The position numbers and the translations under genes were made by a program. From Desulfobacteraceae bacterium (GTDB lineage Bacteria > Desulfobacterota > Desulfobacteria > Desulfobacterales > Desulfobacteraceae): a stretch of 64,000 bases of DNA. Below the pieces are notes generated by a model. It was not told the origin of the DNA. It saw nothing but the letters and a program-made list of their open reading frames with translations, and did not search any database. Location of the stretch: contig JADGEQ010000005.1 of assembly GCA_016744295.1 (NCBI GenBank), forward strand, positions 62,001-126,000, given 5' to 3'. Positions 43,691 to 52,736 of the stretch are shown piece by piece. Each line of letters opens with the position of its first letter. Position 1 is the stretch's first letter.

Positions 43691-44125
43691 TTAAGGTTCC
43701 AGAACAATGTGCTGATGAGAATAGCTTGTATTGGACAAAACAACCTGGATGGTTTCATTATTTTTTAAATTTATGATGATAGGACCGATTAAGTTGGCGG
43801 TTATTGTATTGCCTTTCTCCCCCTTGGAGATATTGATGACCACGTAAACCAGCAAATCTTTTGTGTCAACACCTTCCCACCCCTTTGACGCAATAAACCC
43901 CTCAAGATCCATTTTGTAATCCGGCTTAAAAAGGAAGGGATCCATCATGGCGAGGGCAAGACTAGGGTCTTCCAAAGACTGAAGCCAGCAGAAAGGAGCA
44001 GTTTTTGGATCCTCGATCAGGACAAACCGTTCAAAACCGGGAAAGCCTGGAAGTCCTTCGGGCATGGAAAGGGTTTTGCTTTCCTCAATTTCTATTTCAC
44101 CGAATTTTCGGGTCTGTAATTTCAC
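43691..44125 (-). CDS. fliW: Flagellar assembly factor FliW
   Basis: 144 aa from a GTG at 44125, with GGAG about 10 nt upstream; the longer open frame from 44176 overlaps csrA more and reads as low-complexity basic sequence before the true KLQTRKFGEIEIEE start. FliW (SMPEGLPGFPGFERFVLIED, LVYVVINISKG, LIGPIIINLKN) binds CsrA and flagellin in a partner switch, so that flagellin mRNA is repressed when unexported flagellin builds up. Its start overlaps csrA by 29 bp, so they are made together. It ends the flgN-flgK-flgL-csrA-fliW operon. Confidence 0.93.
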   Translation of the reverse strand: MKLQTRKFGEIEIEESKTLSMPEGLPGFPGFERFVLIEDPKTAPFCWLQSLEDPSLALAMMDPFLFKPDYKMDLEGFIASKGWEGVDTKDLLVYVVINISKGEKGNTITANLIGPIIINLKNNETIQVVLSNTSYSHQHIVLEP

Positions 44126-44372
44126 TCTTTGTCTCCTTGGAGGTTTTTTTTTTAAAAAGATCAACTGCCTCGGCAATATCCTGCACCCCTTTTGCTGCGG
44201 CTTCTATATTTTCATTTTTTATTTGTTCCAGCACTTCCATACGCAGGATGGTGATTTCTCTGGGGGCTTCTATACCGATTTTTACGACACCACCGTCAAC
44301 GCTCAGGACATTGACAATAATATTGTCTCCTATCTTAATTTTTTCCTCTGCCCTTCGGGTCAGAACAAGCAT
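44097..44372 (-). CDS. csrA: Translational regulator CsrA
   Basis: 91 aa, longer than the common 60-75. The core MLVLTRRAEEKIKIGDNI and KIGIEAPREI (with the RNA-binding N-terminal Leu-Thr-Arg and the C-terminal Arg of APRE) is fully conserved. A 25-residue charged tail (KKKTSKETKSEITDPKIR) follows, partly overlapping fliW. It binds GGA motifs in mRNA leaders. A candidate target in this window is the flagellin 2 leader hairpin. It starts 15 bp after flgL. Confidence 0.95.
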   Translation of the reverse strand: MLVLTRRAEEKIKIGDNIIVNVLSVDGGVVKIGIEAPREITILRMEVLEQIKNENIEAAAKGVQDIAEAVDLFKKKTSKETKSEITDPKIR

Positions 44373-44387
44373 TATATATCTATCCTT

Positions 44388-47300
44388 TTATAAATAATCC
44401 ACAAGGCTTAACTTGGTGATTTTTGCCGTTGAACTCAAGGCGGCCTCATAGGCGGTTGTAATTGACTGCAGGTTCAGCGTAGCTTCAATGATGTCGAAAT
44501 CTTCAATGGTGGATTTTCTCTCTTTCAGGCTCAAATGAACTTCCGTGGTTATTTGGTTTCTGACCTTAAGGCGGTTATCCCGAATACCCACATCCACTAT
44601 TTCCGATGTCATGCTATTATACTGAGCTTCAAGCCTTCCCAACGTCCTTTCAATACCATCAACATCATTATCTGCAAAATATTGATTCAGGTCAAGAAGC
44701 GTATTAAATATTCCCCATTCAACCTCCCGATCACTTTTAACAGGGGCTGCAATCTCGTCTTCGGTATCAAACCCGAGAATGCCTCCGATGCTCTCCCCTG
44801 TCCCCCCTGCTGCAAGGGGAGCATTTTCTCCTGTCTGCCACAACAAGTCAAATTCAGCCAGTTGCGTCCCCTTCTCTTTAATTGTAAACTTCTTGGTCTG
44901 ATCGTCCCAGGTAACCGAATAATCAATCCGGTTGCCATTTTGATAGGATTCCTCCTCCAGGGCTTTTTCCACGTCCAGAGCAAGCTGGGAATGACTGGTA
45001 TATACTTTTGACAGCGCCGGCGGCTCAATCTTAATAAAAGCTGTCAGCGTATCAACATCCTTGCCTTCATTCCCCTTAGGGATCTCTTTAAAATCAATCT
45101 TGTTATTTGCCGCAGTAATGGTAATATTCACAATTGGTTCATCACTTTCAGAGAATGTGACCTTATCATCACCATAAAAACCCAGTAAACCAGCAGCACT
45201 TTGGCCCCTGTTCTCACCGGTCTGCCATAAAAGGGAGAACCCCTTTATTTTTGCATCACTTCCCTTGATCATAAACTCACCTGCAGGATCATAGGTCACC
45301 ACATAATCAAGCCCATGGGGAGACTCTAATCTAAGCGCTTTTTGTATCTCTGCTGCCACATCATCAAGCTCCGTATAATCCCCTTCGGGAATTCTGATAC
45401 TGACTGCATTGGAAATAGTACCGTCGATTGAGGTCTCTTCAAAGTCAATCACATTGTTGGTATCATCAAAACGCATCAACACCATATCGCTGTCCCCCAC
45501 ATAGGGGGTCCCAATACCGCCCCCGATATCATTTGATACATCAAACCCAAGGGTGTCACCAATGGAATCCCCCTGATCATTGGCAGTGGTCCACAATAAA
45601 TCAAGTCCGGTTAATACTCCGCCGCCCAGGCGCTGGATTGAAAACTTATTGGTTACAGCATCATAGGAGGCATCATAGGTCACTGAATTACCCGACGCAG
45701 CAGAGGTATCGTTCATGGCGGTTTCCACAGCCAACTCAAGATCTGCCCTAGTTTTATAGGTTCCCTCGGCAACAGTTGCCCATAGGATAGTGCTGGGTGT
45801 CCCGCCTCCGTCCGTCTCTTGAAATGCAAGTTTGTTGTTGGTGCTGTCCAGGGTAATATATAATTGGGCCGTGTTATTACTTGAGGGGTAGGAAATGGTA
45901 TCTGTCTGGGGATAGTAGCCAAGGGTGGAAGCCGCTGTAGAAGCATTCCAATCTATTTGAAGTGTATCAAGGGTACTGCCATCCTCCCTTATATTAAACT
46001 TGCTCTCTAACGCATCATAGGAAACCGCATAGGTTATGGTACTTACCGCTTCCATGCTTGCCTTAATGGCCCTAGCAAGATCATCCATATCCGTATAGTT
46101 AATGGCTGGCAATATAGCAGTAAGGGCAGGCGCTCCGTCTTCCTGGAAACTAATCGTATTCGTTGTTCCAGTAATGGTAAGGTCAGTGACAAAAACAGCA
46201 TTTGCATCAGAGGTGGGAGGCGCATAGATTGAATTGTCCCCGTTAAACCCGATTTCATTGCCAACACTGTGATCCCCCTTTGCAGAGATAATCTCAAACT
46301 CAATATACTGACCCTGTGTGGTCACCGGGGTATCCAGGGTGATGGTGATATCTGCCGTACCCGACTCGTTAAGATCAATACCGATACTGTCATCAGACCC
46401 GGATATGGCTGAAGGAGGGATGATGACATATCCTGGATTATTATCAATAGCCCAGGTACCATCTCCCTGCCAGGTGAGCCGGAAAGGTTCCGTGCCTTTG
46501 GGATCGGGGGTGTCAACGGTCAGTGCATCCGCATGATTAACCGTTACATTAATATCATCAGGATTGATGGAGCTGCTGGCAGATATATTATTAACGTAGG
46601 CATCCCCACCCGTATCCCACATGAACTCTGTTCTTATGAACCCGTCATAGGAGCCGTCCTCCCGGATTGAAAAACTTTTTTCAGCACTATCATAGGCCAC
46701 TTCATAACGAACCCCATACCCATCCTTTGATGATGCCTCATTCAATGCATTTCTCAAAGCGGTTTCAAGTTTGTCCGTTGTATAGGTTCCGTCATCAATA
46801 CTTGCTTCCAGAACAATTTGGGAGGCCGATCCATGGCCATTGTCTTCTTTGAAGATAATGGTATTATTGGTTAAATTGATCTCGACCTCATCGTCCCAAA
46901 AACTTTTTGACCCGACCCCCCCCACCTGAACATTTGTATTTTCGTCTGTTTTAATTTCAAAGGGAGTGGTGTTGCCGTTATAGGAGACCCATGGCGGATC
47001 ATCCTCTCCATGATATTCCAGGGGCTTTATATCCGTCTTGGTGCCACTAAAAATATAATTACCGTTGATCTGGGTATTCCCAAGACCAATGATCTGATCA
47101 ATGATACCGTTGATGCTGCCTATGGCATCCTCTCTTTCACTGGCCGTCATGGAGGCGTTGATCAGCTGGCTTGCCTCTTTCTTTGCATCCAAAATAAGTT
47201 TGTTCACACTGGTCAGGGCATTTTCAGTTCCATCCAGCCAGGAGATGCCCATGTTTACATTCTTTTCAATCTGCTCAAGATTTCCAAGAGAGGTATTCAG

Positions 47301-47453
47301 ATCAAGCACCTGGCTAAGACCGATGGGATCGTCCGATATGCTGTTGATCCGCTTCTGGGTGGCCATCACCTCGTTGGCCTCTTGCAGATTACTGGTAATC
47401 CCGCCAAGTCTGTATCTGGCATCATTATACAATGAAAGATTGGGGACCCGCAT
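44388..47453 (-). CDS. flgL: Hook-filament junction protein FlgL, greatly enlarged
   Basis: 1021 aa, about three times the usual 300-400. Residues 1-150 (MRVPNLSLYNDARYRL, ISDDPIGLSQ, GNYIFSGTKTDIKP) and 910-1021 (SLKERKSTIEDFDIIEATLNL, YEAALSSTAKI) are normal FlgL. Between them lie five related modules of about 100-115 residues (roughly 193-300, 426-520, 530-645, 655-765, 775-902). They share NN-x-I-x-F-x-E at the start, an Ala-rich helix (LELAVETAM), a YD-x-KFSI strand, an LLW-T strand and a closing LGF. One different module (about 300-410) is inserted. These would project from the junction surface. Confidence 0.92.
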   Translation of the reverse strand: MRVPNLSLYNDARYRLGGITSNLQEANEVMATQKRINSISDDPIGLSQVLDLNTSLGNLEQIEKNVNMGISWLDGTENALTSVNKLILDAKKEASQLINASMTASEREDAIGSINGIIDQIIGLGNTQINGNYIFSGTKTDIKPLEYHGEDDPPWVSYNGNTTPFEIKTDENTNVQVGGVGSKSFWDDEVEINLTNNTIIFKEDNGHGSASQIVLEASIDDGTYTTDKLETALRNALNEASSKDGYGVRYEVAYDSAEKSFSIREDGSYDGFIRTEFMWDTGGDAYVNNISASSSINPDDINVTVNHADALTVDTPDPKGTEPFRLTWQGDGTWAIDNNPGYVIIPPSAISGSDDSIGIDLNESGTADITITLDTPVTTQGQYIEFEIISAKGDHSVGNEIGFNGDNSIYAPPTSDANAVFVTDLTITGTTNTISFQEDGAPALTAILPAINYTDMDDLARAIKASMEAVSTITYAVSYDALESKFNIREDGSTLDTLQIDWNASTAASTLGYYPQTDTISYPSSNNTAQLYITLDSTNNKLAFQETDGGGTPSTILWATVAEGTYKTRADLELAVETAMNDTSAASGNSVTYDASYDAVTNKFSIQRLGGGVLTGLDLLWTTANDQGDSIGDTLGFDVSNDIGGGIGTPYVGDSDMVLMRFDDTNNVIDFEETSIDGTISNAVSIRIPEGDYTELDDVAAEIQKALRLESPHGLDYVVTYDPAGEFMIKGSDAKIKGFSLLWQTGENRGQSAAGLLGFYGDDKVTFSESDEPIVNITITAANNKIDFKEIPKGNEGKDVDTLTAFIKIEPPALSKVYTSHSQLALDVEKALEEESYQNGNRIDYSVTWDDQTKKFTIKEKGTQLAEFDLLWQTGENAPLAAGGTGESIGGILGFDTEDEIAAPVKSDREVEWGIFNTLLDLNQYFADNDVDGIERTLGRLEAQYNSMTSEIVDVGIRDNRLKVRNQITTEVHLSLKERKSTIEDFDIIEATLNLQSITTAYEAALSSTAKITKLSLVDYL

Positions 47454-47465
47454 TGTTTTCTCCTA

Positions 47466-50400
47466 TTATATGGTATTAATCAGAGCTTGCATCATTTCAT
47501 CCACAACCGTAAGAAGCTTTGAAGCGGCTGAATATGCATTCTGATATTCCATGAGTTTGATCATTTCCTCGTCAAGGGAAACCGCTGATATGGAATTTCT
47601 CTGCTCGGTCAGATTATTCACCATAATATCGGCAAATTCCCTTGAAGTCTTGATTCCACCGGAAATAATTCCGATGGATCCGGTCATGGTATTGAAATAA
47701 CCATTCAGGGTGGTGGTGGTCAGGCTGGAGGTTGCATCGGCTTCCCGGTCAAAGGTCCATCGCTTCATGGTAATATCCTGAAACTGCACATTCCACAGGG
47801 CAAAGGCATTTGTATTATCACCCTGGCTTATCTCTCCGGTTTCATTATCAATTTTTGTGCCTGCAATATACTTGGTGTCAGCAAGCAAATCATTTATCTC
47901 TATTGTTCCGGCATCATATCCTTCAAAAAAATTATTCATACCTGCGGCTGCAAGTAGGCCTGAAGAGGCGCCTGAATCATCTGAAAAAGCAAATTTAATG
48001 TCATCTTGATTCCGTTTTTCAAGATCAATCTGTACAGAACCTTCACCGGATACTTTTTGGGCAAAGCTAATTTCCAGATCAACCAACCCGTCCCCATTAA
48101 AATCAATGCCGAAACCGTCATCATCCCCCCCTTCCGGAATAAAGACAGCAACACCGCCTGTGGGATCATTCACCATGCCCCAGCCACCACTGGAAGAACG
48201 GACAAATCGGAGATCATCCACACCAAAATCAATGGCCCCCCAGTCGGCTACGGTGAGACTCACATTGTCTTGATTAAACCCGTTGCTGCCGGAATACTCA
48301 ACATTGGCAACGGCATGGTAATCCTCCGACGCCTCAAACTTAAGCTGATGATCAATGGTGGTTGATGCACTCATTCCCTCTGATTGCCGATTGAACTGAT
48401 CGGCAAAGGAATCAGTGGTCCAATGCCAGTCCGAAGAAAGTTCGCCGGTGGCAATCCCATTTTCATTGGTGGAGACAGGCATCCCAGATCCATCTGTGGT
48501 GATGGTAAACACATCATTTTCAAAAAGAGTTCCGTCAAAAAAGTTTAGGGTCATTCCGTCCACTTCCACTTCAAAGGGAGCGCCAATGGGAAGGGGAGGA
48601 TCAGATCCTTCAAGTTCAATGATACCAGACCCCGTGTCTGTCTTCCATTCAATGATAATGGGGTCGTCTTTACTGGTGAGCCCGGCCACCTTCCCGCCGG
48701 TTTTAACCGTAAACTGGTAGGTTTCATTCTGGGTATTGGCAGAACCGCTTATCGTAAAATCAAGTGGATCAGGAGTCCCGGTTTCATCGGTATTGATGAT
48801 TAGGGTATTTCCTGCTACCAGACTTCCCTTGGCAATATCAAATGAAAGACTTGGAACACCGGATTCAATAATGGAAACGTTTCCATCATCTTCAACCGTT
48901 ATCAGTCCGTCCTGACCGGTAAAAAGCCCATTGGCATCATATTTTTCCCATTTGATGATCCCCTCGTCTGCATAGAGGGAGGCCGTTGCAAAATTTCGAA
49001 GGGTATTTCCCGAGTCCAGCCGGTCATTTTCAGGATCACTTGTGCCACTGCCGGTTCCGGTGGTGACCGCAAGACTTGTCGTATTATTCACAACCCCGAG
49101 TAAGTCTGCCTCAAAATCACGAATCTCAATGGGTTCATCAAGGGATCCATTTTTCAGGATGGAAACCGATGAGCCGGTCTGGATGACCTCATAATCCGGC
49201 CCCAATGGACCCGGTGCCGGCAGGGTCAAAGCGCCAAAAAGGCTGTCGGCAAAATCAAGATCGGTGGCTGCCCCAACAGGAATCGTATAAGAAATCGGCT
49301 TTCCATCCACTTTAAAGGAGATGGTATCACCTGCTGTAAAGTTGGAGAACCCGCCTTCCCCCCCCAGGGTCATGATGGAACTGCCGGATTTTGCCCAGTT
49401 GCCGTTAAACAGCCCGCCTGCTCCGGGAACGGTTGAATAGATTGACATACCCGGATCCGTGAGAATCGTGACCGTGCCGGCAATCACCCCGGCAGAAACG
49501 CCACCAGCACTTTTTTCCTCAATTGTGATACCAGGACCTGGCCCGATAAAACCAATTGTATCGGTGTCTAGGGTATCTGCGTCAAAGGTCACTGTGTCTA
49601 CTCCATCAAACGAAAACGTAGCACCTCCTGCGGACTGGGTTGTGCTATCAAGAGCGGTGATATTAAAACTTGCAAGCCCTGTGTTATTGGACCCTTCCTT
49701 TACGGTGAGATCTGACCCGTCGGTGGTTCTCAATATGAGGGCGTTGGTTGAAAGGTCCTGTTCCACCGTAAAGGGCTCGTCTTCAAGGGCCAACAGCAAG
49801 GCATCATAAAAAGCCGTGGCCATTTGAGCTTCATCGGTTGGGTCAATGTCTGAAGGCAATGAAATTGATATATCGGTTGTTGTTGCACCTGATTCTACTT
49901 TAAAAGTGACGGTGTCCCCGGCATCAAAAAGTGAAAACGTGTCAATCCTCACACCGGCATTGTCAACCACTTCAAAATCCTGAACTCCCAGGGTGCGGCC
50001 GGAACTGCTGGAAATGCTTAGTCCGTTTGTGTATAAATCCTGATCCGCATGAATCGTGTTGATGCTTTCGGCTGCCCCCCGCAGGGCATTTTCAAATTGT
50101 TCTGCCAGACTTCCCTGGTCTGAATCCACGGTAAAGCGTTGTTCATAAATCAGCCCATCCACATAAAGGGAAAATTGTATCTCATCCCCCTCCTCGGCAT
50201 CTGAAATACCAGCCACATCAAATTTTGCAAAAACCTCCGACCCATATGCCTCCACCCCATCAATGGCTGAAAGTTCCGCTGCAATGGAGGCTGCGGATCT
50301 TTGGGCATCTCCGCCTGTGTCTTTAATTTTAATAACTTCTGTTCCCGAAGGGCCGTTATCAATTGTAAGGGTCTGGTCTGCAATGACTGCATTCAGGGCA

Positions 50401-51671
50401 GCAGCCGCATCCGTGTTGGAAGGTGCAACCTTTGCAAGGGCGCTCCCGTCTGTCTGGATAACATTTTTATTCCCAAGATTTGCACCGTCAACAACCGTCA
50501 GTTTATAACTGTACTGGTCATTGCCCGGGGCAGACCCCTCCCAGCCGGAAATTTTTGCCTCTGATATATTCATGTCAATCTGGGTCTGGGTATACTGAGT
50601 GTCCACTGTGGTATGGTCCGCCATCCACATGACAAAGGCCTGGGTATAATCAATCTTATCGCCAAAATCATAGCTGGAAAAATTGCCGCTTTGATCTGTG
50701 GCATAATCGCCGGTCATGGATCCTGTAAAATATTCCAGCCCGCTTCCCTGGGTGTGCTGGTAGTTCATAGCCCAGATCAGCTCCTTTGCCAGAACATTTA
50801 GTTCACTTACAACCTTGGGAAGAATTTCATCCCGCACCTCAAGCCAACCGGCAAGCTTTCCCCCGGAAATATTTTCGGTTATGTCCAGGTCCGCTCCATA
50901 GGACCCCTCCCACATGATCCGCCCCTCCTTCTCGGAAAGGGTGTAATGATCGACCCCGTTTACAAGGGGAGAGCCATTGGCGGCATTTACAATAACGGCT
51001 CCGTTGGGCTGCTCAAAGGTGTCAATATCAATCAGCTTGCCCAAATTATCCATCAGCGCATTTCTCTGATCCCTTAAATCATTTGCCGTCTTGTTGGCTT
51101 CAAGACCGGTTATCTGGACATTGAGGTCTGCTATCTGGCTGGAATAGGAGTTAATCAAATTCAGTGCGGCACCTATTTCCTGGGTTATATCCGTCTCCAT
51201 ATTACCAATGTCGGAATTGGCCTTATTCAACCGTTTTGATAGATTTACCCCCTGCTCATATACCGTCACCCTTTCCGATGATCCCAGGGGATTGTTGGAA
51301 AGATCGTCCCAGGAATTCCAGAAATCTATCAGAATATTTGCAACACTTGAATCAGAATTAACATCAAAGTAACCTTCAAGGATATTCATATAGGCCTCAG
51401 CCTCTTGAAAAGCTGACTGGGTCGATATTTCATCGGTAAGCCTGTTTTCAAGCAGGCTGTTAACATTCTGCTCAATCTGGGAGGTGTCAACGCCGGTACC
51501 AAATAGGAACCCCGCATAAAGGATAGAATTCCGAGTGGCTTGATCAGCGTTCTGCAAACTATAATTTGGATTGTTTACATTTGCAATATTATTGCCTGTC
51601 ACGGCCAGTCCATACTGCTGTGACGCGATTGCACTCTTGGATATGCTGAGAACGGAACCTAAGCCTGACAT
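47466..51671 (-). CDS. flgK: Hook-filament junction protein FlgK, greatly enlarged
   Basis: 1401 aa, more than twice the usual 450-650. The N-terminal 330 residues (SISKSAIASQQYGLAVTGNNIANVNNPNYSLQ) and the last 130 (SLDEEMIKLMEYQNAYSAASKLLTVVDEM) are standard. The inserted middle, about 340-1270, contains several beta-rich modules of related layout: a strand like TVTFKVESG, an Ala-rich helix (ATAFYDALLLAL), and a strand such as STNALILRTTDG, with further copies around IQFSLYVDG and ISFKVDGKP. No protease or enzyme motif is seen. It lies between flgN and flgL. The unusual length is uninterrupted by stops. Confidence 0.92.
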   Translation of the reverse strand: MSGLGSVLSISKSAIASQQYGLAVTGNNIANVNNPNYSLQNADQATRNSILYAGFLFGTGVDTSQIEQNVNSLLENRLTDEISTQSAFQEAEAYMNILEGYFDVNSDSSVANILIDFWNSWDDLSNNPLGSSERVTVYEQGVNLSKRLNKANSDIGNMETDITQEIGAALNLINSYSSQIADLNVQITGLEANKTANDLRDQRNALMDNLGKLIDIDTFEQPNGAVIVNAANGSPLVNGVDHYTLSEKEGRIMWEGSYGADLDITENISGGKLAGWLEVRDEILPKVVSELNVLAKELIWAMNYQHTQGSGLEYFTGSMTGDYATDQSGNFSSYDFGDKIDYTQAFVMWMADHTTVDTQYTQTQIDMNISEAKISGWEGSAPGNDQYSYKLTVVDGANLGNKNVIQTDGSALAKVAPSNTDAAAALNAVIADQTLTIDNGPSGTEVIKIKDTGGDAQRSAASIAAELSAIDGVEAYGSEVFAKFDVAGISDAEEGDEIQFSLYVDGLIYEQRFTVDSDQGSLAEQFENALRGAAESINTIHADQDLYTNGLSISSSSGRTLGVQDFEVVDNAGVRIDTFSLFDAGDTVTFKVESGATTTDISISLPSDIDPTDEAQMATAFYDALLLALEDEPFTVEQDLSTNALILRTTDGSDLTVKEGSNNTGLASFNITALDSTTQSAGGATFSFDGVDTVTFDADTLDTDTIGFIGPGPGITIEEKSAGGVSAGVIAGTVTILTDPGMSIYSTVPGAGGLFNGNWAKSGSSIMTLGGEGGFSNFTAGDTISFKVDGKPISYTIPVGAATDLDFADSLFGALTLPAPGPLGPDYEVIQTGSSVSILKNGSLDEPIEIRDFEADLLGVVNNTTSLAVTTGTGSGTSDPENDRLDSGNTLRNFATASLYADEGIIKWEKYDANGLFTGQDGLITVEDDGNVSIIESGVPSLSFDIAKGSLVAGNTLIINTDETGTPDPLDFTISGSANTQNETYQFTVKTGGKVAGLTSKDDPIIIEWKTDTGSGIIELEGSDPPLPIGAPFEVEVDGMTLNFFDGTLFENDVFTITTDGSGMPVSTNENGIATGELSSDWHWTTDSFADQFNRQSEGMSASTTIDHQLKFEASEDYHAVANVEYSGSNGFNQDNVSLTVADWGAIDFGVDDLRFVRSSSGGWGMVNDPTGGVAVFIPEGGDDDGFGIDFNGDGLVDLEISFAQKVSGEGSVQIDLEKRNQDDIKFAFSDDSGASSGLLAAAGMNNFFEGYDAGTIEINDLLADTKYIAGTKIDNETGEISQGDNTNAFALWNVQFQDITMKRWTFDREADATSSLTTTTLNGYFNTMTGSIGIISGGIKTSREFADIMVNNLTEQRNSISAVSLDEEMIKLMEYQNAYSAASKLLTVVDEMMQALINTI

Positions 51672-51673
51672 GT

Positions 51674-52177
51674 TTAGACCTCTACTCTTAAAAGGGTTTT
51701 ACGAAACCCTTCGGTTAAAACCTTGCCGGCATTGTTATAGGCTTCCTTTTTTTCATCGCCTGTAATCGTTGCAAAGATACCATGAATGACGGACAGATAT
51801 TCGTTGGTATATCGTTTGTTCTCCGATACCAGACCGGTTAGTTCTTCCTTAACAATCTCTAACTTTACTTTGATGTTTTTAACGTCTGATTTAATGTTTG
51901 CCGGAACCGGCAGACAATTTACAATTTGGGATAAACTAAAAGCGTTTTCCGCCATATTCAAATCAATTTTGTTCTCTTGGAAAAGAGAGATAATTCTCCC
52001 TCTTATCTGAACTATTTCCGAAGCCAGCTGTTTTTTTTGGCCTGCCATTTCCCACAGAGAATCGACATTCATATCAACAATATAATTTTTTTCCTGTTCA
52101 ACAATCTTTTTCAGCTCTTTATATATTAAAAGCTTTTCTTGAAGCATATTTTCTATTTCACAGGCAAATTTTTCCAT
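51674..52177 (-). CDS. flgN: FlgN-like export chaperone
   Basis: 167 aa, helical. The N-terminus (IENMLQEKLLIYKELKKIVEQEKNYIVDMNVDSLWEMAGQKKQLASEI) is the FlgN pattern. FlgN keeps FlgK and FlgL soluble for export, and it ends 3 bp before flgK. The SD is AAAGGAGAAC. It is the first gene of an operon with a strong sigma-54-type promoter about 135 bp upstream. Large FlgK/FlgL clients make its binding to their C-termini interesting but nothing odd is visible in the chaperone. Confidence 0.85.
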   Translation of the reverse strand: MEKFACEIENMLQEKLLIYKELKKIVEQEKNYIVDMNVDSLWEMAGQKKQLASEIVQIRGRIISLFQENKIDLNMAENAFSLSQIVNCLPVPANIKSDVKNIKVKLEIVKEELTGLVSENKRYTNEYLSVIHGIFATITGDEKKEAYNNAGKVLTEGFRKTLLRVEV

Positions 52178-52245
52178 GTTGGTTCTCCTTTAAATACTAT
52201 CGGTATCTGCAGACATTTTTTGACTTTTAAAAAAATGTACCATCT

Positions 52246-52274
52246 GAATAGGGGGGAATTTTTTTCCCCTATTC
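52246..52274. other. Inverted repeat in the flgN-flgJ gap
   Basis: GAATAGGGG / CCCCTATTC, a 9-bp stem with an 11-nt loop, lies in the leader of the flgN operon (minus strand). A U-tract does not follow directly. It could affect transcription or leader stability. The 52178-52388 gap otherwise holds the sigma-54 promoter. Confidence 0.4.
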
Positions 52275-52311
52275 CCGATTAATGCACTGTTATTGTGCTA
52301 AATTTATACTA

Positions 52312-52328
52312 AAGCAACATATATGCCA
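52312..52328 (-). promoter_or_regulatory. Sigma-54-type promoter of flgN-flgK-flgL-csrA-fliW
   Basis: On the minus strand TGGCATATATGTTGCTT: a near-consensus TGGCAY-N5-TTGC with GG and GC 10 nt apart. Transcription would start near 52302, about 125 nt before flgN. Confidence 0.85.
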
Positions 52329-52388
52329 TAGACCATATGAGTAGAAAACCAGAAGAATCGGAAGGGCGGGAAACTTGAATAAGGGGAG

Positions 52389-52727
52389 TTATAGGGAACC
52401 TTTCAACTGTTGATACAAAAATTCCTTGAGGCCAGTGGAATTCTGACTTTCAGATAAATTCTCGGCCAGATTCTGATCCTGCATGGATTGATAAATATCG
52501 CTGGCATTGGATTCTTTAAACAGGGCATCACCGGGCAGGGTATTGCGCATGGATTGAATCATTTCCTTCATAAAAATGGCTTCAAATCCTTCACAGGCAC
52601 TTTTGAGTTCCTTGTCCTTTTCAGGATGCGCCCCTTGTTTTTTAATGCTTTCAAGTTTTGCAAAGGACAGGTTTTGATGGGCCAAATCAATGTTACCGGT
52701 CATAGAGTCCCCCTTATCTGCTGACAA
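52389..52727 (-). CDS. flgJ: Rod-binding FlgJ-like protein, no muramidase domain
   Basis: 112 aa. It has only the rod-binding part of FlgJ (LKSACEGFEAIFMKEMIQSMRNTLP, then SNASDIYQSMQDQNLAENLS). The C-terminal muramidase domain of enterobacterial FlgJ is absent, as in many Desulfobacterota and Alphaproteobacteria; another enzyme must open the cell wall. It follows flgI by 9 bp and is last in the flgF-flgG-flgA-flgH-flgI operon. Confidence 0.88.
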   Translation of the reverse strand: MSADKGDSMTGNIDLAHQNLSFAKLESIKKQGAHPEKDKELKSACEGFEAIFMKEMIQSMRNTLPGDALFKESNASDIYQSMQDQNLAENLSESQNSTGLKEFLYQQLKGSL

Positions 52728-52736
52728 ATTAGATGG

